DNA of 64,000 bases from Nocardia rhizosphaerihabitans (GCF_014646295.1 NZ_BMNE01000005.1:225743-289742), one strand, 5' to 3'; shown: positions 8,156 through 16,687, counted from the stretch's first letter. A program made the numbers and translations. The notes: generated by a model from the letters alone, not told the origin.

Positions 8156-10114
8156 GTGACAGAGCACGTCGAAACCCTCGAGTTCCAGGCCGAAACGCAC
8201 CAGCTCCTGGAGCTGATGATCCACTCGGTCTACTCCAACAAAGACACGTTCCTGCGGGAGCTGATCTCGAACGCTTCCGACGCACTGGACAAGCTGAAGC
8301 TGGCCTCGTTCCAGGACAAGGATCTGGTCGCCGACACCTCCGACCTGCACATCGAGCTGGAGGTCGACCGGGACAAGCGCGTCCTGACCGTCCGAGACAA
8401 CGGCATCGGCATGTCCCGCGCCGAGGTGATCGACCTGATCGGCACCCTCGCCAAGTCCGGTACCGCCGAGCTGCGCCGCAAGCTGATCGAGGTCAAGTCC
8501 GATGCCGCGGCCGAGGAGCTGATCGGCCAGTTCGGCATCGGCTTCTACTCGACCTTCATGGTCGCCGACCGCGTCGTCCTCACCACCCGCAAGGCGGGCG
8601 AGACCGAGGGCACCCGCTGGGAGGCCGCGGCGGGCAGCTCCAGCTACACGATCGACACCGTCGCCGACGCGCCGCAGGGCACCGCGGTGACCCTCGAGCT
8701 CAAGCCCGCCGACGAGGACGATCACCTCTTCGATTACACGCAGGAATGGAAGCTGCGCGAGATCGTCCGCAAGTACTCCGACTTCATCGCCTGGCCGATC
8801 CGCATGCAGGTCGAGCGCACGGTGATGGAGGGCGAGGGCGAGGACAAGGTCGAGAAGACCGTCGTCGAGGACCAGACCCTCAACTCGCAGAAGGCGCTGT
8901 GGACGCGCCCGCGCAGCGAGGTCTCCGACGAGGAGTACAAGGAGTTCTACCACCACGTCAGCCACGCCTGGGACGAGCCGCTCGAGATCATCCCGATGAA
9001 GGCCGAGGGCACCTTCGAGTATCAGGCGCTGCTGTTCATCCCGTCGATCGCGCCGTTCGACCTGTTCACCCGTGAGCACAAGCGCGGCGTGCAGCTCTAT
9101 GTGCGCCGGGTGTTCATCATGGACAACTGCGAAGAGCTGATGCCGGAGTACCTGCGCTTCGTCAAGGGTGTGGTGGATGCCCAGGACCTCTCGCTCAATG
9201 TCTCCCGCGAGATCCTGCAGCAGGACCGTCAGATCCAGATGATCCGCAAGCGCCTGGTCAAGAAGGTGCTGTCGACGGTCAAGGACATGCAGGGCGCCGA
9301 GGATCAGACCAAGTACCAGACCTTCTGGGCGCAGTTCGGCCGGGTCCTCAAGGAGGGCCTGCTCTCCGACACCGACAACCGCGAAACCCTGCTCACCGTT
9401 TCCTCTTTCGCCTCCACCGCCTCGGAGTCCGAGCTCACCACGCTCGCGCAGTACGTCGAGCGGATGCCGGACGGCCAGGACGCGATCTACTACATGACCG
9501 GTGAAAGCCGTGCGCAGGTGGAGAACTCGCCGCACCTGGAGGCGTTCAAGGCCAAGGGCCTCGAGGTGCTGGTGCTGACCGATCCGGTCGACGAGATGTG
9601 GGTCGGCTCGGTGCCGGAGTTCGACGGCAAGAAGTTCCAGTCCATCGCCAAGGGCGAGGTCGACCTCGAGACCGAGGACGAGAAGAAGGAGACCGAGGCG
9701 CTGCGCGAGCAGCAGGACAAGGATTTCGCCGACCTGCTCACCTGGCTCGGCAAGACCCTCGACGAGGTGGCCAAGGAGGTGCGCCTGACCAACCGGCTCA
9801 CCACCTCCCCGGCCTGTCTGGTCGGTGACGTCTACGACTTCACCCCGATGCTCGAGCGCATGTACCGCGCCTCGGGCCAGGCGCTGCCGGAATCCAAGCG
9901 CATCCTCGAGCTCAACCCGACCCACCCGCTGGTCACCGGCCTGCGCGACGCCTACGACGCCCGCAAGTCCGACGCCGACGAGGGCAAGGTGCCCGAGCTC
10001 GCCGAGACCGCCGAACTGCTCTACGGCACCGCGGTTCTCGCCGAGGGCGGCGAGCTGAAGGACCCGGCACGGTTCGCCCAGCTGCTGACCGAGCGACTGA
10101 CCCGCACGGTCTGA
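8156..10114 (+). CDS. htpG: Molecular chaperone HtpG (Hsp90)
   Basis: A 652-residue protein, full length for bacterial Hsp90. The N-terminal GHKL ATPase domain has 'FLRELISNASDALDKL' (Glu35 and Asn39), 'VRDNGIGMS' and 'GQFGIGFYSTFMVAD'. The middle domain includes 'LYVRRVFIMDNCEELMPEYLRF' and 'LSLNVSREILQQDR', containing the conserved arginine that contacts ATP gamma-phosphate. The C-terminal dimerisation domain ends at residue 652 with 'LLTERLTRTV'. HtpG is a cytosolic homodimer that remodels client proteins in an ATP cycle. The start is GTG 8156. A clear intrinsic terminator follows at 10127, so htpG is probably monocistronic. No HrcA CIRCE or HAIR element was recognised upstream. Confidence 0.97.
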   Translation: MTEHVETLEFQAETHQLLELMIHSVYSNKDTFLRELISNASDALDKLKLASFQDKDLVADTSDLHIELEVDRDKRVLTVRDNGIGMSRAEVIDLIGTLAKSGTAELRRKLIEVKSDAAAEELIGQFGIGFYSTFMVADRVVLTTRKAGETEGTRWEAAAGSSSYTIDTVADAPQGTAVTLELKPADEDDHLFDYTQEWKLREIVRKYSDFIAWPIRMQVERTVMEGEGEDKVEKTVVEDQTLNSQKALWTRPRSEVSDEEYKEFYHHVSHAWDEPLEIIPMKAEGTFEYQALLFIPSIAPFDLFTREHKRGVQLYVRRVFIMDNCEELMPEYLRFVKGVVDAQDLSLNVSREILQQDRQIQMIRKRLVKKVLSTVKDMQGAEDQTKYQTFWAQFGRVLKEGLLSDTDNRETLLTVSSFASTASESELTTLAQYVERMPDGQDAIYYMTGESRAQVENSPHLEAFKAKGLEVLVLTDPVDEMWVGSVPEFDGKKFQSIAKGEVDLETEDEKKETEALREQQDKDFADLLTWLGKTLDEVAKEVRLTNRLTTSPACLVGDVYDFTPMLERMYRASGQALPESKRILELNPTHPLVTGLRDAYDARKSDADEGKVPELAETAELLYGTAVLAEGGELKDPARFAQLLTERLTRTV

Positions 10115-10126
10115 TTGCCTGTGCAG

Positions 10127-10166
10127 AACTGCCCGTTGTCGATGTCGGCAGCGGGCAGTTTCTGTT
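10127..10166 (+). terminator. Intrinsic terminator after htpG
   Basis: AACTGCCCG (10127-10135) and CGGGCAGTT (10152-10160) form a perfect 9-bp stem with a 16-base loop, followed by a T-rich tail (TCTGTT). It lies 12 bp after the htpG stop codon. It also argues against extending the next gene's start upstream into this region. Confidence 0.8.
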
Positions 10167-10213
10167 CCCCGCGTTTCCGTGCCGACGGCGCCGGTTGGGT
10201 TCACCATGGAGAC

Positions 10214-10663
10214 ATGGCTGGGCACGAGATCCGGCGGGCACGGCCCGACGACTACGACGATCTGATCGGCGTGGTCGACAACTGGTGGGGCAGAACAGTC
10301 GTGCACAACCTGCCGCGGCTGTTCCTCGACCACTTCCACCGCACCAGCCTGATCGCGACCGACGAGGACGGAATCTCCGGTTTCCTGGTGGGTTTCGGCT
10401 CGCCCTCGGATGCCGACGCGGCCTACATCCACTTCGTCGCCGTCCGGCCCGACGCGCGCAAGGTCGGCCTCGGCCGCACCCTCTACGACGAGTTCTTCGA
10501 GATAGTCAGGGCCGACGGCCGAAAAGTGGTCACCGCCATCACCTCCCCGGCCAATTTCACCTCGATCGATTTCCACCGCAGCCTCGGCTTCACCGTCACC
10601 GGCCCGGTCGCCGACTACAACGGCCCCGGCCGGTCGCTGATCACCTTCGAGCGGAAGCTCTGA
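10214..10663 (+). CDS. GNAT family N-acetyltransferase
   Basis: A 149-residue single-domain GNAT. The N-terminal strand 'HEIRRARPDDYDDLIGVVDNWW' is followed by the acetyl-CoA binding region: 'YIHFVAVRPDARKVGLGRTLYDEFFE' contains the beta4 strand and a variant of the Q/RxxGxG/A loop ('RKVGLG'). The C-terminal 'TSIDFHRSLGFTVTG' is the family's typical final helix and strand. It would transfer an acetyl group from acetyl-CoA to an amine; the substrate is unknown. ATG 10214 is chosen because upstream in-frame starts would read back through the htpG terminator hairpin. No neighbouring gene suggests a pathway. Confidence 0.87.
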   Translation: MAGHEIRRARPDDYDDLIGVVDNWWGRTVVHNLPRLFLDHFHRTSLIATDEDGISGFLVGFGSPSDADAAYIHFVAVRPDARKVGLGRTLYDEFFEIVRADGRKVVTAITSPANFTSIDFHRSLGFTVTGPVADYNGPGRSLITFERKL

Positions 10664-10731
10664 CCCCCGCCTCGCGCGAATTCCGTAGTCTGGTCACGTT
10701 ATTGACGACTTGCTGAGAGGAACGACCGCGT

Positions 10732-11550
10732 ATGTCGGAGGGGACGCCGGTCACGGCACAACCGTGGGATCTGGTGGCCGAGGGCTACGCCGAAGCGGCG
10801 GCGACCGTCCTCGGCCCGTTCGCGGCGCACGCACTCGAGTACGTCGGTCTCGAAAAGGATTCCGAGATCGTCGACGTCGCCGCGGGCACCGGGCTGCTCA
10901 GCCTGGCCGCCGCCGAACTGGGTGCGCGAGTACACGCCATCGACCTCTCGGCGCCGATGATCGAACACCTCACGGCGGCAGCCGAAATCTCCGGGCACAC
11001 CACGGTCACCGCGCAGGTGGGCGACGGCCAGGACCTGCCCTACGAGGATGCGAGTTTCGACGCCGGATTCTCCCTGTTCGGCCTCATGTTCTTCCCCGAC
11101 CGCCCGAAGGGCTTCGCCGAACTCCGGCGCGTGCTGCGGCCGGGCGCCACGGCCGTGGTCACCGCCTGGGCACCCGCCGTCGACTCCTCGCTCATGCGCG
11201 CGCTGTTCGGTGCCCTGACGGCAGGTGACCCGAACGCCGCACTGCCGCAACCGGATGCGCGCAGCCTGGAGAACCCCGCGGTCTTCGAAGCCGAGATGCG
11301 GGCGGCAGGGTTCGACGAGGTGACGATCCGCAGCCACACGGTCGAGGTGTGCTTCCCCAGCGCGGAAGCCCTGTGGGACACCATGACCCGCAGCAGCGCC
11401 CCGCTGACCGTGCTCAGACACGAAGTGGGCGAAGAGGAATGGCAGCGCCGGACCGACGCGGCCGTCGAACGCCTCACCGTCACCTACCGCGCGAACACCC
11501 CACTGCACACCACCGCCCTGTTCGGCGTCGGCGCGGTACCCGCGTCCTGA
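10732..11550 (+). CDS. Class I SAM-dependent methyltransferase
   Basis: A 272-residue protein. SAM-binding motif I is 'EIVDVAAGTGLLSLAAAE' (about residues 45-62), motif II 'VHAIDLSAPMIEHL', and motif III/IV 'VGDGQDLPYEDASFDAGFSLFGLMFFPDRPKG'-like around residues 98-128. It then has 'ELRRVLRPGATAVVTAWAP', the pattern of UbiE/COQ5-like Methyltransf_11/25 enzymes. The C-terminal 100 residues are a substrate cap. Many relatives act on small molecules such as quinones or polyketides; the substrate cannot be named. GAGAGG lies upstream of ATG 10732. It is convergent with the SDR gene at 11610, sharing a strong terminator hairpin. Confidence 0.87.
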   Translation: MSEGTPVTAQPWDLVAEGYAEAAATVLGPFAAHALEYVGLEKDSEIVDVAAGTGLLSLAAAELGARVHAIDLSAPMIEHLTAAAEISGHTTVTAQVGDGQDLPYEDASFDAGFSLFGLMFFPDRPKGFAELRRVLRPGATAVVTAWAPAVDSSLMRALFGALTAGDPNAALPQPDARSLENPAVFEAEMRAAGFDEVTIRSHTVEVCFPSAEALWDTMTRSSAPLTVLRHEVGEEEWQRRTDAAVERLTVTYRANTPLHTTALFGVGAVPAS

Positions 11551-11556
11551 CACGGC

Positions 11557-11593
11557 GACGGCGCCCTGTCCACGCGGGGGACAGGGCGCCGTC
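11557..11593. terminator. Bidirectional terminator hairpin between convergent genes
   Basis: A perfect 15-bp stem: left arm 11557-11571 (GACGGCGCCCTGTCC), 7-base loop, right arm 11579-11593. It sits between the methyltransferase stop (11550) and the SDR stop (11610). There is no clear T-tract on either side, as is common for actinobacterial terminators. Confidence 0.75.
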
Positions 11594-11609
11594 GACCGGT
11601 GATTGCTTC

Positions 11610-12377
11610 TTACCGCGGCGCCATGCGCAGCGCGCCGTCCATGCGGATGGTCTCGCCGTTGAGGTAGTCGTGGCTGGCGATGTACTCGACCAGCTGGGCG
11701 TACTCGTCCGGACGGCCGAGGCGCGACGGGAAAGGCACACCGGCCTCGAGGCCCTTGCGGTACTCCTCGGTGACGCCGGCCAGCATCGGGGTGTCGATGA
11801 TGCCGGGGGCGATGGTGTTCACGCGGATACCGAACTGCGCCAGGTCACGCGCGGCCGGAACGGTCATGCCGTGCACGCCACCCTTGGACGCCGAGTACGC
11901 GATCTGGCCGATCTGGCCCTCGAACGCGGCGACCGAGGCGGTGTTGATGACAACGCCGCGCTGGCCGTACTCGTCGACCGGCTCGGTCTTCGCGATGGCG
12001 TCGGCGGCCAGGCGCATCACGTTGAACGTGCCGAGCAGGTTCACGGTGATGACGGTGCGGAACAGCTCCAGGTCGTGCGGGCCGTTCTTGGACAGGATGC
12101 GACCCGCCCAGCCGACACCGGCACAGTTGACCACGATGCGCAGCGGCGCCGGGCCCTCGGTGATCTGGGCGATGGCGGCGGCGACCTCGTCGTTGCTGGT
12201 CACATCGGCCGCGATCAGGGTGACCCCGGCCGGGACGTTGTCGCCCGCGCGCTCGATGGACGCCGGGACGTCAAGGCCGAAGACGGTGGCGCCCGCGTCG
12301 GCGAGACGCTTGGCGGTGGCGGCACCGAGGCCGGATGCGCCTCCGGTGACGATGGCGGCGGAACCCGAAATCTCCAC
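11610..12377 (-). CDS. SDR family 3-hydroxyacyl-CoA dehydrogenase (type II, HSD17B10-like)
   Basis: A 255-residue short-chain dehydrogenase. The glycine motif is 'IVTGGASGLGAATAKRL', the adenine-ring motif 'VVNCAGVGWAGRI', the catalytic Ser lies in 'GVVINTASVAAFEGQIGQ', and the catalytic Tyr/Lys in 'IAYSASKGGVHGMT'. A Pro-Gly turn 'RVNTIAPGIIDTPML' follows. The pattern is that of human HSD17B10 and mycobacterial Rv1144, which oxidise short and branched 3-hydroxyacyl-CoA with NAD. GTG 12377 is chosen because AGAGGA precedes it with good spacing and it begins just before the first strand; a longer frame exists upstream. It is divergent from the next SDR gene, with a 150-bp spacer. Confidence 0.9.
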   Translation of the reverse strand: MEISGSAAIVTGGASGLGAATAKRLADAGATVFGLDVPASIERAGDNVPAGVTLIAADVTSNDEVAAAIAQITEGPAPLRIVVNCAGVGWAGRILSKNGPHDLELFRTVITVNLLGTFNVMRLAADAIAKTEPVDEYGQRGVVINTASVAAFEGQIGQIAYSASKGGVHGMTVPAARDLAQFGIRVNTIAPGIIDTPMLAGVTEEYRKGLEAGVPFPSRLGRPDEYAQLVEYIASHDYLNGETIRMDGALRMAPR

Positions 12378-12528
12378 GATGGTCCTCTCGTTCGTGACAG
12401 CCAGTTGGCACTTCGTCAATTGCACCCTAGCGGGTTACGGTGAGGCGCACATCACCCCTACCGCCGCGTTGGATCCGCTGCGGAAAATACCAGCGAACAG
12501 CCCTGTTTTCCGGTGGTAACGTGCCTTC

Positions 12529-13404
12529 ATGAGATCGTTCTCCGGTCCGTCGGTGGCAGGACGCAAGGTCCTGATCACCGGGGCAGCTCGCGGGATCGGC
12601 GCCGCACTGGCCAGGAAGCTGGCCGCGCGGGGCGCCCACGTCGCCCTGCTCGGGCTGGAACCGGAACTGCTGGCCGAGGTGGCCGCCGAATGCGGTGACG
12701 CGCCGTGGCGCTACTGCGATGTCGCCGATCGCGCCCAGGTCGAGCGGGTGGTCGAGGCGCTGGTCGCCGAGCTCGGCGGCCTGGACGTGCTCGTCGCCAA
12801 CGCGGGCATCGCCAAGCAGATGGCGATGATCGGCGGCGATCCCTCGGTGCTGGAGGAGACCCTCGCCGTGAATGTGCTCGGCGTCGCCTACGCCGTGCAG
12901 GCCGCCGGTCCGCATCTTGCCCGCCCCGGTGGGTATGTCCTGATGATGTCCTCGATCTCCACGGCCGTGCAGTTGCCGCTGGCGGGCGCGTACAGCGCGT
13001 CGGCGGCGGCCGTCGAGTCGCTGGCAGGCACGCTGCGCTGCGAGCTGCGCCCGACCGGCGCGCGCGTCGGCATCAGCTACTTCGCCGAGATCGACACCGA
13101 CATGACCAGTCGCGGCTTCGGCACGGCCGCGGCGCACACCGGTCTGGGCGAGACCAGCCTGACCGGTGTCTCCCCGATCGGTCCCGCCGTCGACGCGCTG
13201 GAACGGGCGATCGCGCGCAGGCGCAAGTCCGTCGTCTCACCCTGGTGGGTCTCGCTCGTCCTGCCGGTGCGACCCTTGGCACAGCTGCTGGTGCAGCGGT
13301 TGCTCGGCAAGCGGGTCGCCCGCGCGATCGAGATCGCGCGCACCGAGGACGTCCCCTTCACCACCACCCAGCCTGCCCGACCACGCAGAATGGAACGACG
13401 ATGA
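12529..13404 (+). CDS. SDR family protein lacking the catalytic lysine
   Basis: A 291-residue SDR with a clear Rossmann start 'VLITGAARGIGAALARKL' (TGxxxGIG at 17-24), 'VLVANAGIAKQ' and the active-site serine at 142 ('MMSSISTAVQLP'). The Tyr-x-x-x-Lys site reads Y155-S-A-S-A159, so the catalytic lysine is alanine. A C-terminal extension of about 60 residues has a hydrophobic stretch ('WWVSLVLPVRPLAQLLVQRLLG') that could touch membrane. Without the lysine, normal hydride-transfer chemistry would be impaired. It may be a binding protein, or another residue may substitute. Its stop overlaps the start of a TetR regulator by 4 bases (ATGA), so the pair is translationally coupled. Confidence 0.85.
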   Translation: MRSFSGPSVAGRKVLITGAARGIGAALARKLAARGAHVALLGLEPELLAEVAAECGDAPWRYCDVADRAQVERVVEALVAELGGLDVLVANAGIAKQMAMIGGDPSVLEETLAVNVLGVAYAVQAAGPHLARPGGYVLMMSSISTAVQLPLAGAYSASAAAVESLAGTLRCELRPTGARVGISYFAEIDTDMTSRGFGTAAAHTGLGETSLTGVSPIGPAVDALERAIARRRKSVVSPWWVSLVLPVRPLAQLLVQRLLGKRVARAIEIARTEDVPFTTTQPARPRRMERR

Positions 13405-14045
13405 CCGATTCGGCACCCACCCTGCGCCAGCTCCCGCGCGGTCGGCATCATCTCTCGCGCGAAGAAGTGGTCGCCTCCCAGCGGGAACGCATCCTCGTCG
13501 CGATGGGGGAGGCGATGACCGAGGGTGGCTACGTCGGCACGCCGGTGGCCGCCGTGCTCAAACGGGCCGGGGTATCGCGCGAGACGTTCTACGAGCTGTT
13601 CCGCTCCAAGGAGGACTGCTTCGCCGCCGCCTTCGACCGGGTCTCGGCCCTGCTGGCCGAGCGGCTGCAGGGCGTGATCGCCGAAACCGCCGACGCCGAC
13701 GCGTTCACCAGGATGGACCGCATCCTCACCGCCTACTTCGACCACATGATCGACGACCCGGCCTCGGCCCGGCTGTTCCTGGTGGAGGTGTACGCGGTCG
13801 GGCCGTCGGCGATCGAGGCGCGGATGGCCTTGCAGAGCCGGTTCGTCGCGGTGGTGGCGGCGATGCTCGGCGCCCAGACCGCCGAGCAGCAGTTCGCCTG
13901 CGCGACCCTGGCCGCCGCGATCGGCGCCATGGTCACCGGCAAGATCGCCGGCGACGATCTGGACGGCCTGCGCGCGCTGAAGGAGCCGCTGATCGACCTG
14001 GCCCGCCGCTCGGGTTCGGTCTACGGCACCGCGTTCGCCGGCTGA
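13401..14045 (+). CDS. TetR/AcrR family transcriptional regulator
   Basis: A 214-residue regulator. The N-terminal helix-turn-helix spans about residues 25-75, with 'RERILVAMGEAMTEGGYVGTPVAAVLKRAGVSRETFYELFRSKEDCF'-type organisation. The recognition helix is 'GVSRETFYELFRSKE', a standard TetR signature. The remaining helices form the ligand-binding and dimer domain and are not conserved enough to name an inducer. Start ATG 13401 overlaps the stop of the upstream SDR by 4 bases, so it is co-expressed with that gene and probably regulates it. The operator was not identified, but the 150-bp divergent spacer before 12529 is the natural place to look. Confidence 0.9.
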   Translation: MTDSAPTLRQLPRGRHHLSREEVVASQRERILVAMGEAMTEGGYVGTPVAAVLKRAGVSRETFYELFRSKEDCFAAAFDRVSALLAERLQGVIAETADADAFTRMDRILTAYFDHMIDDPASARLFLVEVYAVGPSAIEARMALQSRFVAVVAAMLGAQTAEQQFACATLAAAIGAMVTGKIAGDDLDGLRALKEPLIDLARRSGSVYGTAFAG

Positions 14046-14048
14046 TCC

Positions 14049-14731
14049 GGCACCGCCACGTCCCGGCGCGGCCGGTAGAACCGCCACGCGCCGATACCGA
14101 GGCCGACCACGACCGGGACGAGCAGCGCCAGGCCCGTGGAACCCCAGCCGCTGAGGCCGGAGACGAACGCGTCGAGCACCGTCTTCGTGGCGAAGAACAG
14201 GAACAGCAGGCCGGAGGCGAACGCGATGCCGCGTTCGGGCAGGTGCTTACCCGCCAGCTTGCCGACCAGAATCGCCAGGCCACCGGCGGCGACCATGCCG
14301 ATGGTCGAGCCGATCCAGACCGCGAGCCAGCCGTTCTTCGAGGCCAGCGCGGCGGCGGCGAACATGGTGCGGTCGCCGAGCTCGGCGAGCATGAAGGCGG
14401 AGATCACGACGAGGAAGGCGTTGCGGGTGCTCGGCGGCGGGGCGTCCTCGGCCTCCTCGGCGGAGCCCAGCGCGTCGCGCAGCGTCCACAGGCCGACGAC
14501 CAGCAGCGTGAGCGCGGTGACGACGGCGATGGCGTTCGCGGGCAGCGCGGTACCGAGGAAATGGCCGACACCGGCGGCGATGAGATTGACGGCCACGCTG
14601 GCGACGCTGATCCCGGCCAGCACCACCCACCAGCGATAGCGCAACGAGAACGTCAGCGCCATCAGCTGCGATTTGTCGCCCAGCTCGGCGAGGAACAGCA
14701 CGCCGAAGCTCAGCAAGATCGTGGCGATCAT
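14049..14731 (-). CDS. TMEM165/GDT1 (UPF0016) family cation exporter
   Basis: A protein of about 236 residues beginning at ATG 14731; the reading frame ends near 14021-14049. It has two halves, each carrying the family motif E-x-G-D-[KR]-[ST]. The first is 'LFLAELGDKSQLMALTFSLRY' near the N-terminus and the second 'FMLAELGDRTMFAAAALASK' near residue 125, each within paired membrane helices, six in all. UPF0016/GDT1 proteins export Mn2+ (and Ca2+), often as MneA/MntP-like manganese detoxifiers. The upstream leader carries a yybP-ykoY (Mn2+-sensing) riboswitch, which strongly supports a manganese role. A GGGAG site precedes the start. Confidence 0.85.
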
Positions 14732-14732
14732 G

Positions 14733-14932
14733 AAGGTCAGCTCCCAGGTGGAATACTCCGGCCTGTGGCTGAAGAAACGGGTGCGCCTCCAGCCACACCG
14801 GTCAACGGATCGGTTTGTGGCCGAAGGTCTCGCCCACCGGTGGTAACCGGTTCGCGCAGCCGGACCGCGCCGAATGTGGCGCCGATCAGTATGTCGACTG
14901 GGCGATTGCGGGCTACTCCCCTTCGCTGCTGT
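14733..14932 (-). promoter_or_regulatory. yybP-ykoY manganese riboswitch in the leader of the UPF0016 gene
   Basis: Reading the reverse strand, the leader has the aptamer's hallmark blocks in order. AAGGGGAGTAG is at 14923-14913, GTCGACATACTG at about 14900-14889, and GCGAGACCTTCGGCC at about 14833-14819. These match the conserved L1 (GGGGAGUAG), the GUC-ACAUACU element and the closing AGACC of yybP-ykoY. Between the aptamer and ATG 14731, TGTGGCTG (14797-14790) and CAGCCACA (14771-14764) form a perfect 8-bp hairpin, the likely expression platform. Mn2+ binding would be expected to turn on the exporter. Exact ends are estimates. Confidence 0.82.
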
Positions 14933-14934
14933 CC

Positions 14935-14964
14935 ACCCTAGTCCGATTGCTACCGGTATGCCAA
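14935..14964 (-). promoter_or_regulatory. Promoter of the riboswitch/UPF0016 transcript
   Basis: On the reverse strand, TTGGCA (14964-14959) and TAGGGT (14940-14935) are separated by 18 bp, fitting -35 and -10 boxes. The predicted start lies a few bases before the riboswitch's first conserved block. Confidence 0.65.
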
Positions 14965-15092
14965 CTCTGTGTCGTCGAAATCGCAATGGGCGCAGTAAGT
15001 TTGGCGATGCGGCCGCGATAGTTCGGTTTCCCTGATCTACGCGTGCCGGACGGCCGTTGCCGGGTATTCGCCAGGCCTGGCCGGTGAAAGTC

Positions 15093-15620
15093 TCAGGCGG
15101 CCAGCAACATCGCGAGGACGGCGGTATCGGGATCGCTGATCAGATCCATCCCGACCCGGCTCACCAGTGAGGTGACGGTCCCGTCGAGCTCGGCCTCGGC
15201 CCACGCCGCGCGATGCTCGAGACCCAGATGCGGCACGCCGGGCAGCAGCACGCAGCCCGAGGCCGCGCCCACGCATTCGGGCAACGACGGCCGGGTCTCC
15301 GACGGTGGATGCAGCATCAGCAGCGCGGGCGGCACGTGATCGGCGAACCGGCCCGGCGCGACCGCCTCCTCGCCGAGCACCGGCCCCTCCGCCAGCACCA
15401 GGCCGACGGTGCCAGGCTCCGGATCGTCGGGCAACTCCTCGCGCACGCCGAACACGGTCGAGGTGACCAGCAGGCCGGGCATCGAGGCGACCCGGACCGC
15501 GAGCACCAGCACCTGCGCCCATTCCTTGGTGGTATCCGGCCACCGGCCCGACACCACGAATCCCTGCAGATGACCGCGCGCCTGGAACGGCGTGATCCCG
15601 ATCGGACCGTGCGTCGTCAT
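15093..15620 (-). CDS. Hypothetical protein
   Basis: A 175-residue protein starting at ATG 15620, preceded by GGGAGG with good spacing. It begins 'MTTHGPIGITPFQARGHLQG' and appears to be an alpha/beta soluble protein with no signal peptide or membrane helix. A Cys-containing 'PECVGAASGCVLLPG' and 'GVPHLGLEHRAAWAEAELDG' are visible but do not match a family I know. The C-terminus is hydrophobic ('DPDTAVLAMLLAA'). It is probably monocistronic: the riboswitch leader lies downstream on the same strand and a 300-bp spacer upstream. No function is proposed. Confidence 0.65.
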   Translation of the reverse strand: MTTHGPIGITPFQARGHLQGFVVSGRWPDTTKEWAQVLVLAVRVASMPGLLVTSTVFGVREELPDDPEPGTVGLVLAEGPVLGEEAVAPGRFADHVPPALLMLHPPSETRPSLPECVGAASGCVLLPGVPHLGLEHRAAWAEAELDGTVTSLVSRVGMDLISDPDTAVLAMLLAA

Positions 15621-15876
15621 GATGGCCTCCCGAACATCCGGGGCGGCGATGCCCGTATACAACAGGAATAGCCCTGAACCCATCTGGCACACAAGTACCA
15701 CTGAGTGCCAGGAATACGGTCAATCCACGCAAAAGACCGCTAGCCCGCCTCTCCGCGACTCTTGCCGGTCGTCGGGTGCCATCTGAGTATCGACCGGGCT
15801 GTCAGTCGGGTGCAGCGCGAGCTCTGGGCGTGCCCGGCGAGTTACCCATGTTCGTGCGAAATCAGGCGGGACAGCG
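15621..15876. other. Spacer between hypothetical gene and sodA terminator
   Basis: About 255 bp with no supported gene. The AT-richer part near 15640-15720 probably contains the promoter of the leftward gene at 15620. No repeat or RNA structure was recognised apart from the sodA terminator adjoining on the right. Confidence 0.4.
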
Positions 15877-15905
15877 AAGGCCCCCCGACAGCGTCGAGGG
15901 GCCTT
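15877..15905 (-). terminator. Terminator after sodA
   Basis: AAGGCCCC (15877-15884) and GGGGCCTT (15898-15905) form a perfect 8-bp stem with a 13-base loop, 17 bp beyond the sodA stop codon on the reverse strand. Confidence 0.75.
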
Positions 15906-15922
15906 GCGTCTGCTCAGGCAGC

Positions 15923-16546
15923 TCAGCCGAAGATGAGGCCCTTGCCCTGGGTGACTGCGCGAGCGAAGCGCTCCTGCACGTCGGCCCAGTTGACGACGTT
16001 CCAGAACGCGGTCACGTAGTCGGCCTTGACGTTCTTGTACTGCAGGTAGAAGGCGTGCTCCCACATGTCGACCTGCAGCAGCGGGATGATGCCGATCGGC
16101 ACATTGGCCTGCTGGTCGTACAGCTGGAAGGTCAGCAGCTTCTGGCCGAGGGTGTCGTAACCCAGGACGGCCCAGCCGGAGCCCTGCAGGCCGTTCGCGG
16201 CAGCGGTGAACTGCGCGCGGAACTTGTCGAACGAACCGAACTGGTCGTCGAGCGCGGCGGCCAGGTCACCGACCGGCTTGTCGCCACCGTTGGGCGAGAG
16301 GTTCTTCCACCAGATGGAGTGGTTGGTGTGGCCACCCAGGTGGAACGCCAGGTTCTTCTCGTTCAGGAAGATGGCGGCGTGGTCGCCGGCCTCACGGGCG
16401 GCTTCCAGCTTCTCCAGTGCCGCGTTGGCGCCGGCGACGTAGGCGGCGTGGTGCTTGGTGAAGTGGATCTCGTTGATCTGTCCGGAGATGTGCGGCTCCA
16501 GCGCGCTGAAGTCCCAATCGAGTTCGGGCAGTGTGTAGACGGCCAC
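15923..16546 (-). CDS. sodA: Superoxide dismutase (Fe/Mn family)
   Basis: A 207-residue enzyme starting at GTG 16546 after GAAAGGGA; this start reproduces the mycobacterial SodA N-terminus ('V-A-x-YTLPELDWDFSALEPHISG'). Metal ligands are His28 ('NEIHFTKHHAAYV'), His76 region ('HLGGHTNHSIWW'), and Asp/His in 'LQVDMWEHAFYLQYKN'. The C-terminal 'FWNVVNWADVQERF' and 'KGLIFG' are family hallmarks. It converts superoxide to hydrogen peroxide and oxygen. Mycobacterial and nocardial SodA are abundant and partly extracellular without a signal peptide; none is visible here either. Whether iron or manganese is bound cannot be decided, but a Mn-riboswitch exporter lies 1.2 kb away. Confidence 0.97.
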   Translation of the reverse strand: MAVYTLPELDWDFSALEPHISGQINEIHFTKHHAAYVAGANAALEKLEAAREAGDHAAIFLNEKNLAFHLGGHTNHSIWWKNLSPNGGDKPVGDLAAALDDQFGSFDKFRAQFTAAANGLQGSGWAVLGYDTLGQKLLTFQLYDQQANVPIGIIPLLQVDMWEHAFYLQYKNVKADYVTAFWNVVNWADVQERFARAVTQGKGLIFG

Positions 16547-16687
16547 GATGTCCCTTTCCGTGTGTCGGGCTGTGTGCGCCCATTCGGTCGAGCACACCAA
16601 CCATCATTCGTACACCCGCTCGCTGCAACCTCAGGCGTGCGGTCCCTCATTCCCGGGAAGGAGCGGGTGGTGCCGAATCGGCCCGGA

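Noticed and set aside
7922..10576. Very long leftward frame opposite htpG
   Set aside because: Antisense of htpG and of the nuclease end; no family features, and high GC makes such frames common.
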